A stretch of 40,728 nt of DNA, from NCBI GenBank assembly GCA_002415855.1, contig DIAS01000101.1, positions 1 through 40,728 on the forward strand. Direction: 5' to 3'. Origin of the DNA: Bacteroidales bacterium UBA5072 (lineage in GTDB: Bacteria > Bacteroidota > Bacteroidia > Bacteroidales > UBA10428). The notes under the pieces were generated by a model. The model worked only from the letters and a program-made list of their open reading frames with translations. It searched no databases and was not told the DNA's origin. This document shows, in pieces, positions 16,009 to 23,810 of the stretch (position 1 is its first letter; each line of letters starts with the position of its first letter). Both the position numbers and the translations under genes were made by a program.

Positions 16009-17427
16009 TTATTCAACCCTGTGCAAAGTCCCGAGCAAAGCTACATTCTCCACGTGATGCGTGTAGGGGAACATGTCAACAGGCTGCGTTTTAATGACCC
16101 TGTAGTGCTCCGAAAGCAGTTGTATATCACGTGCCTGCGTGGCCGGGTTGCAGCTTACATATACAATCCTTTCCGGTGCTGCCGCCAGGATAGCTTTTAT
16201 TACATCGGCATGCATACCGGTACGTGGTGGATCAGTAATGATCACATCGGGCCGTCCGTGCTGTTTTAGTAATTCATCATTCAACAATTCTCTGATATCG
16301 CCCGTCAGGAAAACAGCATTTGAAATGTCATTCTGACCGGCGTTCTTACGGGCATCGGTAACAGCATCGCCGACATTTTCCAATCCCACTACTTTGCGGC
16401 AATTGTGTGCCATAAAAAGGGTAATTGTACCGGTACCCGAATAAAGATCATATACTGTTTCATTTCCGGTAAGTCCTGCAAAATCGCGGGCAATGCAATA
16501 CAAATTGTATGCCTGCCGCGTATTGGTCTGGAAAAATGATTTCGGTGATATGCTGAAGGTCAGGCCTTCCATGTTTTCAGTCAAATGGTCCTTGCCTCTG
16601 AAAAGCCTGACCTCCAGATCATTCAGCGTATCATTGGCTTTGGGATTGATAACGTAAAGCAATGATGCTATTTGAGGAAACCTTTCCGCCACAGCACTGA
16701 GCAGTCTTTCAATAACAGGGGAATCATCACGGAAAAATGAAAAGACTGCCATCACCTCCCCTGCGAGGTTATTCCGGATGATGAGGTTCCTGAGCAATCC
16801 TTCCTGACGGACCAGGTTGAAGAAAGGCAGGTCGTTTTCAAGCGCATAATGTCTGACAAAATTCCTGATCTCGTTAGAGGGTTCGGGTTGCAGGTAGCAG
16901 GTGTCAATATCAAGTACCTTATCGAATTTACCGGGTATATGAAATCCCAAGGCCCGGCGCTCGGTAAGCGGATCACCCGACTGAATTTCATCCTGGGTCA
17001 GCCATCTGCTGTGCGAAAATGTAAATTCAAGTTTATTCCGGTAGTATTTGAGCTGTTCCGAACCAAGTATAGGCAGGATGGTACTGGCTTCCACTTTTCC
17101 GATACGCTCGAGGGCATCTGCCACTTGTTGCTGCTTGAACCTGAGCTGGTCCTTATAAGGAAGGTGCTGCCACTTGCATCCGCCACAGGTGCCAAAGTGT
17201 GAACAAAAAGGTTCCTCGCGTGCAGGCGACAGCGTATGGAACCTGACCGGGAAGCCTTCCATAAAACGTTTACGCCTGCGGACGATCTGAACATCTACCA
17301 TATCACCGGGAACACACCGGGAAACAAAAACAACCATACCTTCAAACCGTGCAATGGCCTTACCTTCTGCTGCAATATCCGTTATAACCAGCTTCTCCAG
17401 TATTGGTTGACTTTTTGAACGACTCAT
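16009..17427 (-). CDS. rlmD: 23S rRNA (uracil-C5)-methyltransferase, RlmD/RumA type
   Basis: 472 residues from the ATG at 17427 (MSRSKSQPIL); the open frame extends to 17580, but that part runs through the promoter region. An N-terminal TRAM domain (about 8-65) is followed by the iron-sulfur cysteines Cys75, Cys81, Cys84 and Cys177, which bind a 4Fe-4S cluster in E. coli RlmD. The Rossmann methyltransferase part has DLYSGTGTITLF (SAM site), ITDPPRTGM and catalytic Cys426 in VSCNPATQ. It methylates uracil C5 in 23S rRNA (U1939 in E. coli; which uridine here is not decided by sequence, since RlmC/RlmCD relatives share motifs). Divergent from the MORN lipoprotein. Confidence 0.92.
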   Translation of the reverse strand: MSRSKSQPILEKLVITDIAAEGKAIARFEGMVVFVSRCVPGDMVDVQIVRRRKRFMEGFPVRFHTLSPAREEPFCSHFGTCGGCKWQHLPYKDQLRFKQQQVADALERIGKVEASTILPILGSEQLKYYRNKLEFTFSHSRWLTQDEIQSGDPLTERRALGFHIPGKFDKVLDIDTCYLQPEPSNEIRNFVRHYALENDLPFFNLVRQEGLLRNLIIRNNLAGEVMAVFSFFRDDSPVIERLLSAVAERFPQIASLLYVINPKANDTLNDLEVRLFRGKDHLTENMEGLTFSISPKSFFQTNTRQAYNLYCIARDFAGLTGNETVYDLYSGTGTITLFMAHNCRKVVGLENVGDAVTDARKNAGQNDISNAVFLTGDIRELLNDELLKQHGRPDVIITDPPRTGMHADVIKAILAAAPERIVYVSCNPATQARDIQLLSEHYRVIKTQPVDMFPYTHHVENVALLGTLHRVE

Positions 17428-17445
17428 TGCTGAAATGTTGAACCG

Positions 17446-17473
17446 CAAAGATAATTGAAATACCCAATTCCAA
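17446..17473 (-). promoter_or_regulatory. Promoter for rlmD (-33 TTG and -7 TATCTTTG)
   Basis: On the minus strand, TTG at 17473-17471 and TATCTTTG at 17453-17446 with a 17-base spacer. The leader to the ATG at 17427 is about a dozen bases. Confidence 0.5.
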
Positions 17474-17538
17474 CGGATTTTAATAAATTCCGCAGTCCCT
17501 TTGCAGCCCCTGTTTCCTGTGATTATATGACATACATA

Positions 17539-17570
17539 TTTGATTATGCGGCACATTTGTTGTATCTTCA
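17539..17570 (+). promoter_or_regulatory. Promoter for the MORN lipoprotein (-33 TTTG, -7 TATCTTCA)
   Basis: TTTG at 17539-17542, then a 20-base spacer and TATCTTCA at 17563-17570, a near match to TAnnTTTG. The ATG follows at 17596, which supports that start over the longer open frame from 17455. Confidence 0.5.
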
Positions 17571-17595
17571 CTTCCGACACACAACCCTGACTGCC

Positions 17596-18405
17596 ATGAA
17601 AAACCTCTTTTTCATTGTTGGTTTGTTATTGTTGGCCCTTTGTTCCTGTAAAAAGAATGCAGATAATATCGTTAATCCGGACTCTGATACAACCGTCATC
17701 AAGGAATATTTCAGCGACGGAACAATAAAAACGGAAATATCCGCTATCGGAGAGCTCAGGCAAGGATGGACCAGGAATTATGACCGGACCGGACGACTGC
17801 TTTCCGAAGTATATTACGTGAATAACGTACGTGAAGGTGTCGCCCGGAATTATTATGCAAAGACAGGAAAGCTCAATTCCACCATTACTTACAAAAACGG
17901 CATCAAGTCCGGTGATGAAATCTGGTATTATGAAACCGGCAAGAAGTATCGTGTCTCGCCCTTTGTGGACGGTAAGATCGAAGGTATACAGAAACTATAT
18001 TATGAAAGCGGACAGATCATGGCAGAAGTTCCTTATAAAGCAGGATATCCGGGAGTGGGACTCAGAGAATATAAAAGCGACGGCACCCTGATCAAGGACT
18101 ATCCCCAGTTGGTCATCCGAAGGGAGGACCATTTGAAGGACGCCAATAAGATCTTACTCTTCATCAGTCTTTCCGATGAGGTAAGCGATCTCAAATTCTA
18201 CAAAGGACTCCTTGCTGAAGGGAAATTCCTGCATAAGAATTTGCTGGTGCTTGCCTCACACGGAGGAACATCCCAGATTGATTATAATATCCCACCCGGA
18301 GCCCTGGTTTCGCAGAAGACGGTATTGACGGCCAGTTTTAAGACAAGGAGGGGCAACCCGCTCGTCCTCAGTAAAACTTATTCCCTGCAGGTAACAAACA
18401 ACTGA
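17596..18405 (+). CDS. MORN-repeat lipoprotein (YwqK-like)
   Basis: 269 residues from the ATG at 17596, which gives a lipoprotein signal MKNLFFIVGLLLLALCSC with Cys18 as the lipid site. Residues about 30-165 hold at least five copies of the MORN_2/YwqK unit, G-x-x-x-x-x-x-Y-x-x-x-G-x-L-x-x-E-x-x-Y-x-x-G (for example NYDRTGRLLSEVYYVNNVREG and LYYESGQIMAEVPYKAG). The last ~95 residues look like a beta-rich extra domain without a family match. In databases many such proteins carry the label antitoxin by transfer from YwqK, which is not supported here. Envelope location is clear; function unknown. It has its own promoter and is followed by gldF 65 bases later. Confidence 0.85.
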   Translation: MKNLFFIVGLLLLALCSCKKNADNIVNPDSDTTVIKEYFSDGTIKTEISAIGELRQGWTRNYDRTGRLLSEVYYVNNVREGVARNYYAKTGKLNSTITYKNGIKSGDEIWYYETGKKYRVSPFVDGKIEGIQKLYYESGQIMAEVPYKAGYPGVGLREYKSDGTLIKDYPQLVIRREDHLKDANKILLFISLSDEVSDLKFYKGLLAEGKFLHKNLLVLASHGGTSQIDYNIPPGALVSQKTVLTASFKTRRGNPLVLSKTYSLQVTNN

Positions 18406-18420
18406 CGGGTATAATCTGCA

Positions 18421-18450
18421 TTGCGCACATCAAAAATTGTTTTATTTTTG
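18421..18450 (+). promoter_or_regulatory. Promoter for gldFG (-33 TTG, -7 TATTTTTG)
   Basis: TTG at 18421-18423, a 19-base spacer, and TATTTTTG at 18443-18450. The ATG of gldF is at 18471, leaving a short leader of about 15 bases. Confidence 0.6.
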
Positions 18451-18470
18451 GAGCCTTATAAGCGGTTCAT

Positions 18471-19202
18471 ATGTATTCCCTGTTTATTAAAGAGATCAAG
18501 AGCTTTTTTAATTCCCTTACAGGCTATCTGGTAATTATTGCCTTTTTGCTTATTAACAGTCTCTTTATGTGGATCTTTGATGGTCCCATGAACCTGCCTG
18601 ACGGAGGGTACGCCACCCTCGACACTTTGTTTGTACTGGCTCCCTGGGTATTTCTTATGCTGATCCCTGCAGTTACCATGCGCAGTTTTGCTGAAGAAAA
18701 GCGTACCGGAACACTCGATCTGCTTCTGACACGGCCTCTTTCGGAAATGCAGATCATTACTGCCAAGTACTTCGCTGCCCTGGTCCTGATAATATTAGCG
18801 TTGCTTCCCACATTGATCTATTACTATTCTGTTGTTTCACTGGGAAACCCGGTGGGTAACATCGATAAAGGAGGCACCTGGGGTTCCTATATCGGGCTTT
18901 TCATGCTGGCCGGAACCTATGCTGCCATTGGTCTTTTTTGTTCATCCCTGACCGATAACCTTGTGGTTTCTTTTCTACTTGCTGCATTCCTGAGTCTTTT
19001 CATGTGCTATGGATTTGATCAGCTCGCGACCTTACTCTCCATGGGCAAAACAGGTAAGTTCCTCCTTTCACTGGGGATCATGGAGCATTATAAATCCATC
19101 AGCCGGGGTGTGATCGACACCCGGGATGTGGTGTATTTTACTGCCCTGGTGGCGATATTCCTTTTAATGACCAGGACCCGCCTGGAACAGCATAAAAAGT
19201 AG
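18471..19202 (+). CDS. gldF: Gliding motility-associated ABC transporter permease GldF
   Basis: 243 residues with six hydrophobic helices (about 18-36, 57-75, 98-120, 137-157, 165-185, 217-235). The stretch MRSFAEEKRTGTLDLLLTRPLSEMQIITAKY is the conserved coupling segment of the ABC-2/GldF group. In Flavobacterium johnsoniae GldA (ATPase), GldF and GldG form an ABC transporter needed for gliding in that species; many non-gliding Bacteroidota keep the genes. GldG follows 12 bases later behind a good ribosome site (AGGAAGG at 19202-19208). No gldA lies in this window, as in other genomes where it is unlinked. Confidence 0.95.
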   Translation: MYSLFIKEIKSFFNSLTGYLVIIAFLLINSLFMWIFDGPMNLPDGGYATLDTLFVLAPWVFLMLIPAVTMRSFAEEKRTGTLDLLLTRPLSEMQIITAKYFAALVLIILALLPTLIYYYSVVSLGNPVGNIDKGGTWGSYIGLFMLAGTYAAIGLFCSSLTDNLVVSFLLAAFLSLFMCYGFDQLATLLSMGKTGKFLLSLGIMEHYKSISRGVIDTRDVVYFTALVAIFLLMTRTRLEQHKK

Positions 19203-19214
19203 GAAGGCAATCTG

Positions 19215-20921
19215 ATGAAATACCCCTTTAAAAAACAGCAGTCCCTGATCAGGCTGATAATCTCACTGGTCACTGTAATTCTTCTGGCTTATTTGCTTTC
19301 TATATTCTTTTACCGGATCGATCTGACCACGGAAAAACGATACACGCTTTCAGCATTCAGCAAGAAATCTTTGCGTAATTTGGATGATGTGGTTCATGTC
19401 AAGGTCTATCTGGATGGCGACCTGAATATTCCTTTCCGGAAAATGCAGCAAAGTTTAAGGGAAACACTCGATGAATTTAAGGTATATGCCGGCGACAACC
19501 TGGAATATGAATTTATCAATCCTTTTTCCGGGAATGATGCCCGGGTGAAGGAGAGCGTGGTGAAAGAGCTGTATGAGAAAGGACTTAAGCCCACCAATAT
19601 CCTTGATAAGGACAAGGAGGGAGGATCATCCGAAAAGCTTGTATTTCCGGGAGCACTCATCCATTTCAAAGGGGTGGAAATCCCGGTCAATCTCCTTAAG
19701 AACAATCCGGCAGCCGGGGCCGAAGAAAATATTAACAATTCGATACAGGCATTTGAGTTTGAGCTTATGCGGGTAATCAGTTCCCTTACCGCTGACACAA
19801 CCGAAAAAATCGCTTTTATTGAAGGACACGGTGAATTCAATGAATACCAGGTAAAGGATATCACCGAGGAGCTGGGTTGGTACTTTCAGGTGGATCGTGG
19901 AAAGATCAGCGGTAAGCCCGGAATACTTGATCAGTACAAAGCCGTGATTATTGCGGGACCAACCGGGCCTTTTTCTGAAAAAGACAAGCTTGTGCTTGAT
20001 CAGTATATCATGCGCGGCGGCAAGGTGCTGTGGTTCATTGATATGGTGAATGCGAGCCTTGACAGCCTCAGCGAAGGCGGTTCCATAATCGCCCTGATCA
20101 GGATACTGAATATTGAAGACCTTCTCTTCAGATACGGTTCCAGGATCAATCCCGTACTGGTACAGGATGTTCAATGCAATATGATCCCGGTAAATGTGGC
20201 CCTGGCCGGTAACACAGCTGATTTCCGACCTGCACCATGGTTGTATTCTCCTGTTCTCACCGCGCCATCCGGTCACCCGGTCACCCGAAATTTAAACATG
20301 ATCCGTTCTGAGTTCATCAATTGCATTGATACACTGGCAGCCCGTAAAGCAATCAAAAAGACCGTTCTGCTGAGATCATCCGAATTCTCCAGGAAGGTGA
20401 CGGCCCCTGTGGTCATTAGCCTCGAGGAAGTAAGGCTTACGCCTCAGCCTGAACAATTCCCGGACCGGTTCCTGCCTGTGGCCGTGTTGCTCGAAGGCAG
20501 CTTTGAATCTGCTTTCAGGAACAGGATGATTTCCGGTATCTTTCCCGACACCACATTTCAGATGATGGAAGCCGGTGTACCTGCCAGTATGCTGGTGGTA
20601 GCAGACGCCGATATTATCCGCAATGATGTCAGACCTACACCCCAGGGGATCCTGATATCACCGCTGGGTTTTGATCGCTATACCCGGCAAACATTTGGCA
20701 ACAAGGAATTCATCGTGAATGCGCTCCAGTATATGACCGGACATGAAGAACTGATCAGCCTGCGTTCCCGTGAAATAACCCTTCGGCTGCTTGATAAGGC
20801 CAAACTAAAGAATTACCGCACCAGGTGGGTCCTGATCAACACCATTTGCCCACCGCTGATCGTTGTTGTTGCAGGTATACTCTATGCCTGGATTAGAAAG
20901 AAAAAGTACAGCAGGACCTAG
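19215..20921 (+). CDS. gldG: Gliding motility-associated ABC transporter substrate-binding protein GldG
   Basis: 568 residues. One N-terminal membrane helix (about 11-31), the ABC_transp_aux/GldG periplasmic domain opened by DLTTEKRYTLSAFSKKSLRNLDDVVHVKVYLDGDLN (family hallmark), a middle domain with EKIAFIEGHGEFNE, and a C-terminal helix (about 541-560) followed by KKKYSRT. It partners GldF in the inner membrane, the bulk facing the periplasm. The stop is followed by 165 bases without a gene before dnaN; there is no obvious terminator in between. Confidence 0.95.
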   Translation: MKYPFKKQQSLIRLIISLVTVILLAYLLSIFFYRIDLTTEKRYTLSAFSKKSLRNLDDVVHVKVYLDGDLNIPFRKMQQSLRETLDEFKVYAGDNLEYEFINPFSGNDARVKESVVKELYEKGLKPTNILDKDKEGGSSEKLVFPGALIHFKGVEIPVNLLKNNPAAGAEENINNSIQAFEFELMRVISSLTADTTEKIAFIEGHGEFNEYQVKDITEELGWYFQVDRGKISGKPGILDQYKAVIIAGPTGPFSEKDKLVLDQYIMRGGKVLWFIDMVNASLDSLSEGGSIIALIRILNIEDLLFRYGSRINPVLVQDVQCNMIPVNVALAGNTADFRPAPWLYSPVLTAPSGHPVTRNLNMIRSEFINCIDTLAARKAIKKTVLLRSSEFSRKVTAPVVISLEEVRLTPQPEQFPDRFLPVAVLLEGSFESAFRNRMISGIFPDTTFQMMEAGVPASMLVVADADIIRNDVRPTPQGILISPLGFDRYTRQTFGNKEFIVNALQYMTGHEELISLRSREITLRLLDKAKLKNYRTRWVLINTICPPLIVVVAGILYAWIRKKKYSRT

Positions 20922-21022
20922 CATCCGGGATGATGCCAAAAAATACCTCGGCGCTCGGTGATTTTCAAAAAAAATGAAAGCACGCACCCTAGAAAACCTA
21001 TTTTTTTTGTAATATTGGTACC

Positions 21023-21043
21023 CTGATTACGACAGGTAATCAG
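21023..21043 (+). promoter_or_regulatory. Perfect inverted repeat in the dnaN leader
   Basis: CTGATTAC-gacag-GTAATCAG: an 8-base perfect stem with a 5-base loop, just downstream of a TAATATTG box (21010-21017) and 43 bases before the dnaN ATG. It can be an operator or an RNA hairpin; no T-run follows, so it is not a standard terminator. Confidence 0.5.
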
Positions 21044-21060
21044 CAATGTAATCGCGTGTC

Positions 21061-21074
21061 TTAATTTAAATTAA
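21061..21074 (+). promoter_or_regulatory. Perfect 14-bp AT palindrome before dnaN
   Basis: TTAATTTAAATTAA is its own reverse complement and ends 12 bases before the dnaN ATG at 21087. In an AT-rich leader some of this could arise by chance. Confidence 0.4.
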
Positions 21075-21086
21075 ATCCTTTTCCAA

Positions 21087-22217
21087 ATGAAATTTGTCGT
21101 ATCAAGTATTGACCTGTTGAACCATTTGCAGGCATTAAGCCGGGTAATCAGTTCAAAGAATACTCTTCCCATTTTAGATAACTTCCTTTTCAAGCTTGAC
21201 GGAAAAACCCTCGAAATCACGGCTTCCGACCTGGAGACCACCATGGTCACAACAATTGAACTGGAGAACACCAGTGGTTCAGGCATGCTGGCCATACCAG
21301 CCAAGCTGATCACCGATTCCCTGCGCGAGTTTCCCGATCAGCCACTTACGTTCTCCATTAATACAGAAACCTATGCAGTGACAATCAGCTCGGAGAACGG
21401 CCAGTTTTCAGTTGTAGGTCAGCATGGCGAAGACTTTCCTATGCTGCCCAAAATCAAACCTGAACGGAGTGTTTCTCTAAAGCTGCCTGCTACTTCGCTG
21501 GTAAGCGGAATTAACAGCACTTTGTTCGCTACGGCTGATGATGAGCTTCGACCGGTGATGAATGGCATTTTCATTGAACTGAATCCTGCCGACATGACAT
21601 TTGTTGCCTCCGATGCCCATAAGCTGGTACGTTATAAAAGAAAAGATGTCAGTGCTGATGCCAGCGCATCCTTTATACTTCCCAAGAAGCCGGCGGCTCT
21701 CCTTAAAAATCTTCTTGCCAAAGGTCATGAACAGGTAACCGTTGAATTTGACGATAAGAATGCTTTCATTGCACTGGCGTCGTTTCAGGTTGTCTGCCGA
21801 CTCGTGGAAGGGAATTATCCCAGCTATAATTCGGTTATTCCAAATAACAATCCCAATAAACTGCTCATCGACAGGGTTAAACTGCTCAATACCATTCGCC
21901 GTGTTTCCGTGTTCTCCAACCAGGCCAGCAACCTTGTCCGCCTGTCGCTTAAGGGAAACAGGCTTACAGTTTCGGCCCAGGATATAGATTTTGCCACATC
22001 CGCTGTTGAGGAAATAACCTGCCAGTACAATGGCGATGAGCTCGAGATCGGGTTCAAATCCACTTTTATGGTTGAGATCCTCAGCAATATGCAATCCACT
22101 GAAGTATCCATTGAGCTTTCAGATGCCTCCAGGGCAGGTCTGTTTATCCCATTTGACAAGGAAAATGACAATGAAGACGTGCTGATGCTGCTTATGCCCA
22201 TGATGATCAATTCCTAG
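21087..22217 (+). CDS. dnaN: DNA polymerase III subunit beta (sliding clamp)
   Basis: 376 residues, normal for a bacterial beta clamp with three repeated domains (about 1-120, 125-250, 255-376). MKFVVSSIDLLNHLQALSRVISSKNTLPIL opens the first; LRPVMNGIFIEL, FVASDAHKLVRY, VVCRLVEGNYPSYNSVIP and the C-terminal LLMPMMINS are typical clamp sequences. The final LMPMMI corresponds to the segment that forms the partner-binding pocket. The ring slides on DNA and holds polymerase, MutS and other partners. dnaA is not nearby, and no cluster of DnaA boxes is seen around it, so this is not evidence for the replication origin. A 3'-5' exonuclease follows after 6 bases. Confidence 0.97.
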   Translation: MKFVVSSIDLLNHLQALSRVISSKNTLPILDNFLFKLDGKTLEITASDLETTMVTTIELENTSGSGMLAIPAKLITDSLREFPDQPLTFSINTETYAVTISSENGQFSVVGQHGEDFPMLPKIKPERSVSLKLPATSLVSGINSTLFATADDELRPVMNGIFIELNPADMTFVASDAHKLVRYKRKDVSADASASFILPKKPAALLKNLLAKGHEQVTVEFDDKNAFIALASFQVVCRLVEGNYPSYNSVIPNNNPNKLLIDRVKLLNTIRRVSVFSNQASNLVRLSLKGNRLTVSAQDIDFATSAVEEITCQYNGDELEIGFKSTFMVEILSNMQSTEVSIELSDASRAGLFIPFDKENDNEDVLMLLMPMMINS

Positions 22218-22223
22218 GAGGGC

Positions 22224-22997
22224 ATGAAGCTGAACCTGAAAAATCCGCTCATCTTCTTTGATCTGGAAACTACGGGGATTGATGTGGCCATGGATCGCAT
22301 TGTGGAAATATCCTTCCTGAAAGTTTTTCCGAATGGCGATGAAGAATCGAAGACGATGAAAGTAAATCCCACGATTCCCATTCCGGCCAAGGCAAGCGCC
22401 ATTCATGGCATTACTGACGATGATGTGAAAGATGCACCCAAATTCAGTGAAATTGCCCGGATGCTGACGCATGTTTTCGAAGGCTGTGATTTTGCCGGCT
22501 ATAACTCCAATAAATTCGATATTCCCCTGCTTGCTGAAGAATTCCTTCGTGCAGGTGTGGATATCGATCTGAAAAAAAGGAAGTTCATCGACATCCAGGT
22601 AATCTTTCACAAAAAGGAACAGCGAACACTTGGTGCCGCATACAGGTTTTATTGCGACAAGGATCTTGAGGATGCCCATTCAGCCGAGGCTGATGCCAAA
22701 GCCACCTATGAAGTTCTGAAAGCGCAGCTGGACCGGTATACCGACCTGCCCAATGACATGGACGAGCTGTCGAAATACTCCAGCCATAACCGCAATGTTG
22801 ATTTTCTCGGTCGTATTATATACGATGAAGATGGTTTGGAAGTATTCAATTTCGGCAAGTATAAGGGTCAACCCGTGGAGGAAGTCCTGAAGAAAGACCC
22901 GGGTTACTACGGATGGATGATGAACGGACAGTTTCCGCTTTATACCAAGAATGTGCTGACAAGTATCAAGCTGAGAGGGGCTTTTGGTAAGGAATGA
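22224..22997 (+). CDS. 3'-5' exonuclease, DnaQ/DEDDh family
   Basis: 257 residues. The exonuclease domain (about 8-180) has all DEDDh ligands: Asp13 and Glu15 in FFDLETTG, Asp99 in NSNKFDIPLL, His152 and Asp157 in AHSAEAD. The C-terminal ~60 residues (FNFGKYKGQPVEEVLKKDPGYYGWMM) match the ExoX-like C-terminal module found in many Bacteroidota DnaQ-like proteins. It removes 3' nucleotides, most likely as proofreading subunit or in repair. A strong ribosome site AGGAGGG (22216-22222) overlaps the dnaN stop, so clamp and exonuclease are co-translated, which supports a replication role. Confidence 0.92.
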   Translation: MKLNLKNPLIFFDLETTGIDVAMDRIVEISFLKVFPNGDEESKTMKVNPTIPIPAKASAIHGITDDDVKDAPKFSEIARMLTHVFEGCDFAGYNSNKFDIPLLAEEFLRAGVDIDLKKRKFIDIQVIFHKKEQRTLGAAYRFYCDKDLEDAHSAEADAKATYEVLKAQLDRYTDLPNDMDELSKYSSHNRNVDFLGRIIYDEDGLEVFNFGKYKGQPVEEVLKKDPGYYGWMMNGQFPLYTKNVLTSIKLRGAFGKE

Positions 22998-23097
22998 GCG
23001 GAAGGAACAAGTTGGGAGTGGGTATTGGGATTGGTGTAAAGGTGCAGGAATTCATACTGGCAATATAATACAATAGGCTGCAAAAAAAAGGACGGAA

Positions 23098-23709
23098 ATG
23101 AAAATCATATGCATAGGCCGGAACTACTCCGAACATGCCCGGGAGCTCAATAATCCCCTGCCTTCCAAACCGGTTTTTTTCATGAAACCTGATTCTTCGC
23201 TGCTAATCAACAATAAACCTTTCTTTCTTCCTGCTTTTTCAAAGGAAATCCATTATGAGGCAGAGATCGTGCTGAAGATTTCGCGTCTTGGGAAGAACAT
23301 CCAAAGTCAATTTGCACACCGGTATTACAATGCTGTTGGCCTTGGCATCGATTTTACCGCACGTGACCTGCAGGAAGTGTGCAAAAAAGCCGGTCATCCC
23401 TGGGAAATTGCCAAATCTTTTGATCAATCGGCTGTGGTCAACCGGTTTGTCTCCGTTGACACCCTGCCGGATATCCTTGCCATTAATTTCAGGCTGGATA
23501 TCAATGAACGGACCGTTCAGCAAGGCAACACCAAAGACATGATCTTCTCCTTCAATGAAATTATCGCCTATGTTTCCCGGTTTATTACCCTGAAAACGGG
23601 AGACATGATATTTACCGGGACTCCAGCCGGCGTGGGCCCGGTAAAAGCCGGGGATCACCTTGTGGGATTCATTGAGCAACAGGTATTCCTGGACTTTTGT
23701 ATAAGATAA
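23098..23709 (+). CDS. Fumarylacetoacetate hydrolase family protein
   Basis: 203 residues, the short FAH type. Metal ligands Glu54 and Glu56 (HYEAEIVLKI) and Asp85 (GLGIDFTARD) are kept, as are IGRNYSEHARE at the start and TGTPAGVGPVKAGD near the end. Known short members decarboxylate oxaloacetate, act as acylpyruvases or as oxaloacetate tautomerases; the sequence does not decide between them. Cytoplasmic. The start is supported by a GGACGG just before the ATG. Single gene, 100 bases from the exonuclease and 101 from yicC. Confidence 0.92.
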   Translation: MKIICIGRNYSEHARELNNPLPSKPVFFMKPDSSLLINNKPFFLPAFSKEIHYEAEIVLKISRLGKNIQSQFAHRYYNAVGLGIDFTARDLQEVCKKAGHPWEIAKSFDQSAVVNRFVSVDTLPDILAINFRLDINERTVQQGNTKDMIFSFNEIIAYVSRFITLKTGDMIFTGTPAGVGPVKAGDHLVGFIEQQVFLDFCIR

Positions 23710-23756
23710 CGCGGACTTTCTATCTTATGCTTCCGGTCATGTTTTTAATACAACTG

Positions 23757-23774
23757 TTTTCACATTCGTGAAAA
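23757..23774 (+). promoter_or_regulatory. Perfect inverted repeat upstream of yicC
   Basis: TTTTCAC-attc-GTGAAAA: a 7-base stem with a 4-base spacer, 6 bases before the -7 box TAGGTTTG. It overlaps the place where the -33 element should be, so it may be an operator. The stem is AT-rich and no T-run follows, which argues against a terminator. Confidence 0.45.
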
Positions 23775-23780
23775 ATAACG

Positions 23781-23788
23781 TAGGTTTG
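23781..23788 (+). promoter_or_regulatory. -7 promoter box (TAGGTTTG) for the yicC-gmk-nadD operon
   Basis: TAGGTTTG is an exact TAnnTTTG match. The yicC ATG is 22 bases further on at 23811. Confidence 0.55.
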
Positions 23789-23810
23789 TAGCAAAACTAT
23801 CACCGACAGT

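Noticed and set aside
17596..18405. Antitoxin function for the YwqK-like MORN lipoprotein
   Set aside because: No toxin gene is adjacent and the protein is a predicted envelope lipoprotein; the label comes from family naming only.
20922..21086. Replication origin next to dnaN
   Set aside because: No dnaA gene and no cluster of DnaA boxes (TTATCCACA-like) is seen; dnaN is often away from the origin in this phylum.
23011..23038. G-rich stretch behind the exonuclease gene as another heptamer array
   Set aside because: Units are irregular in length and sequence; it could be chance.
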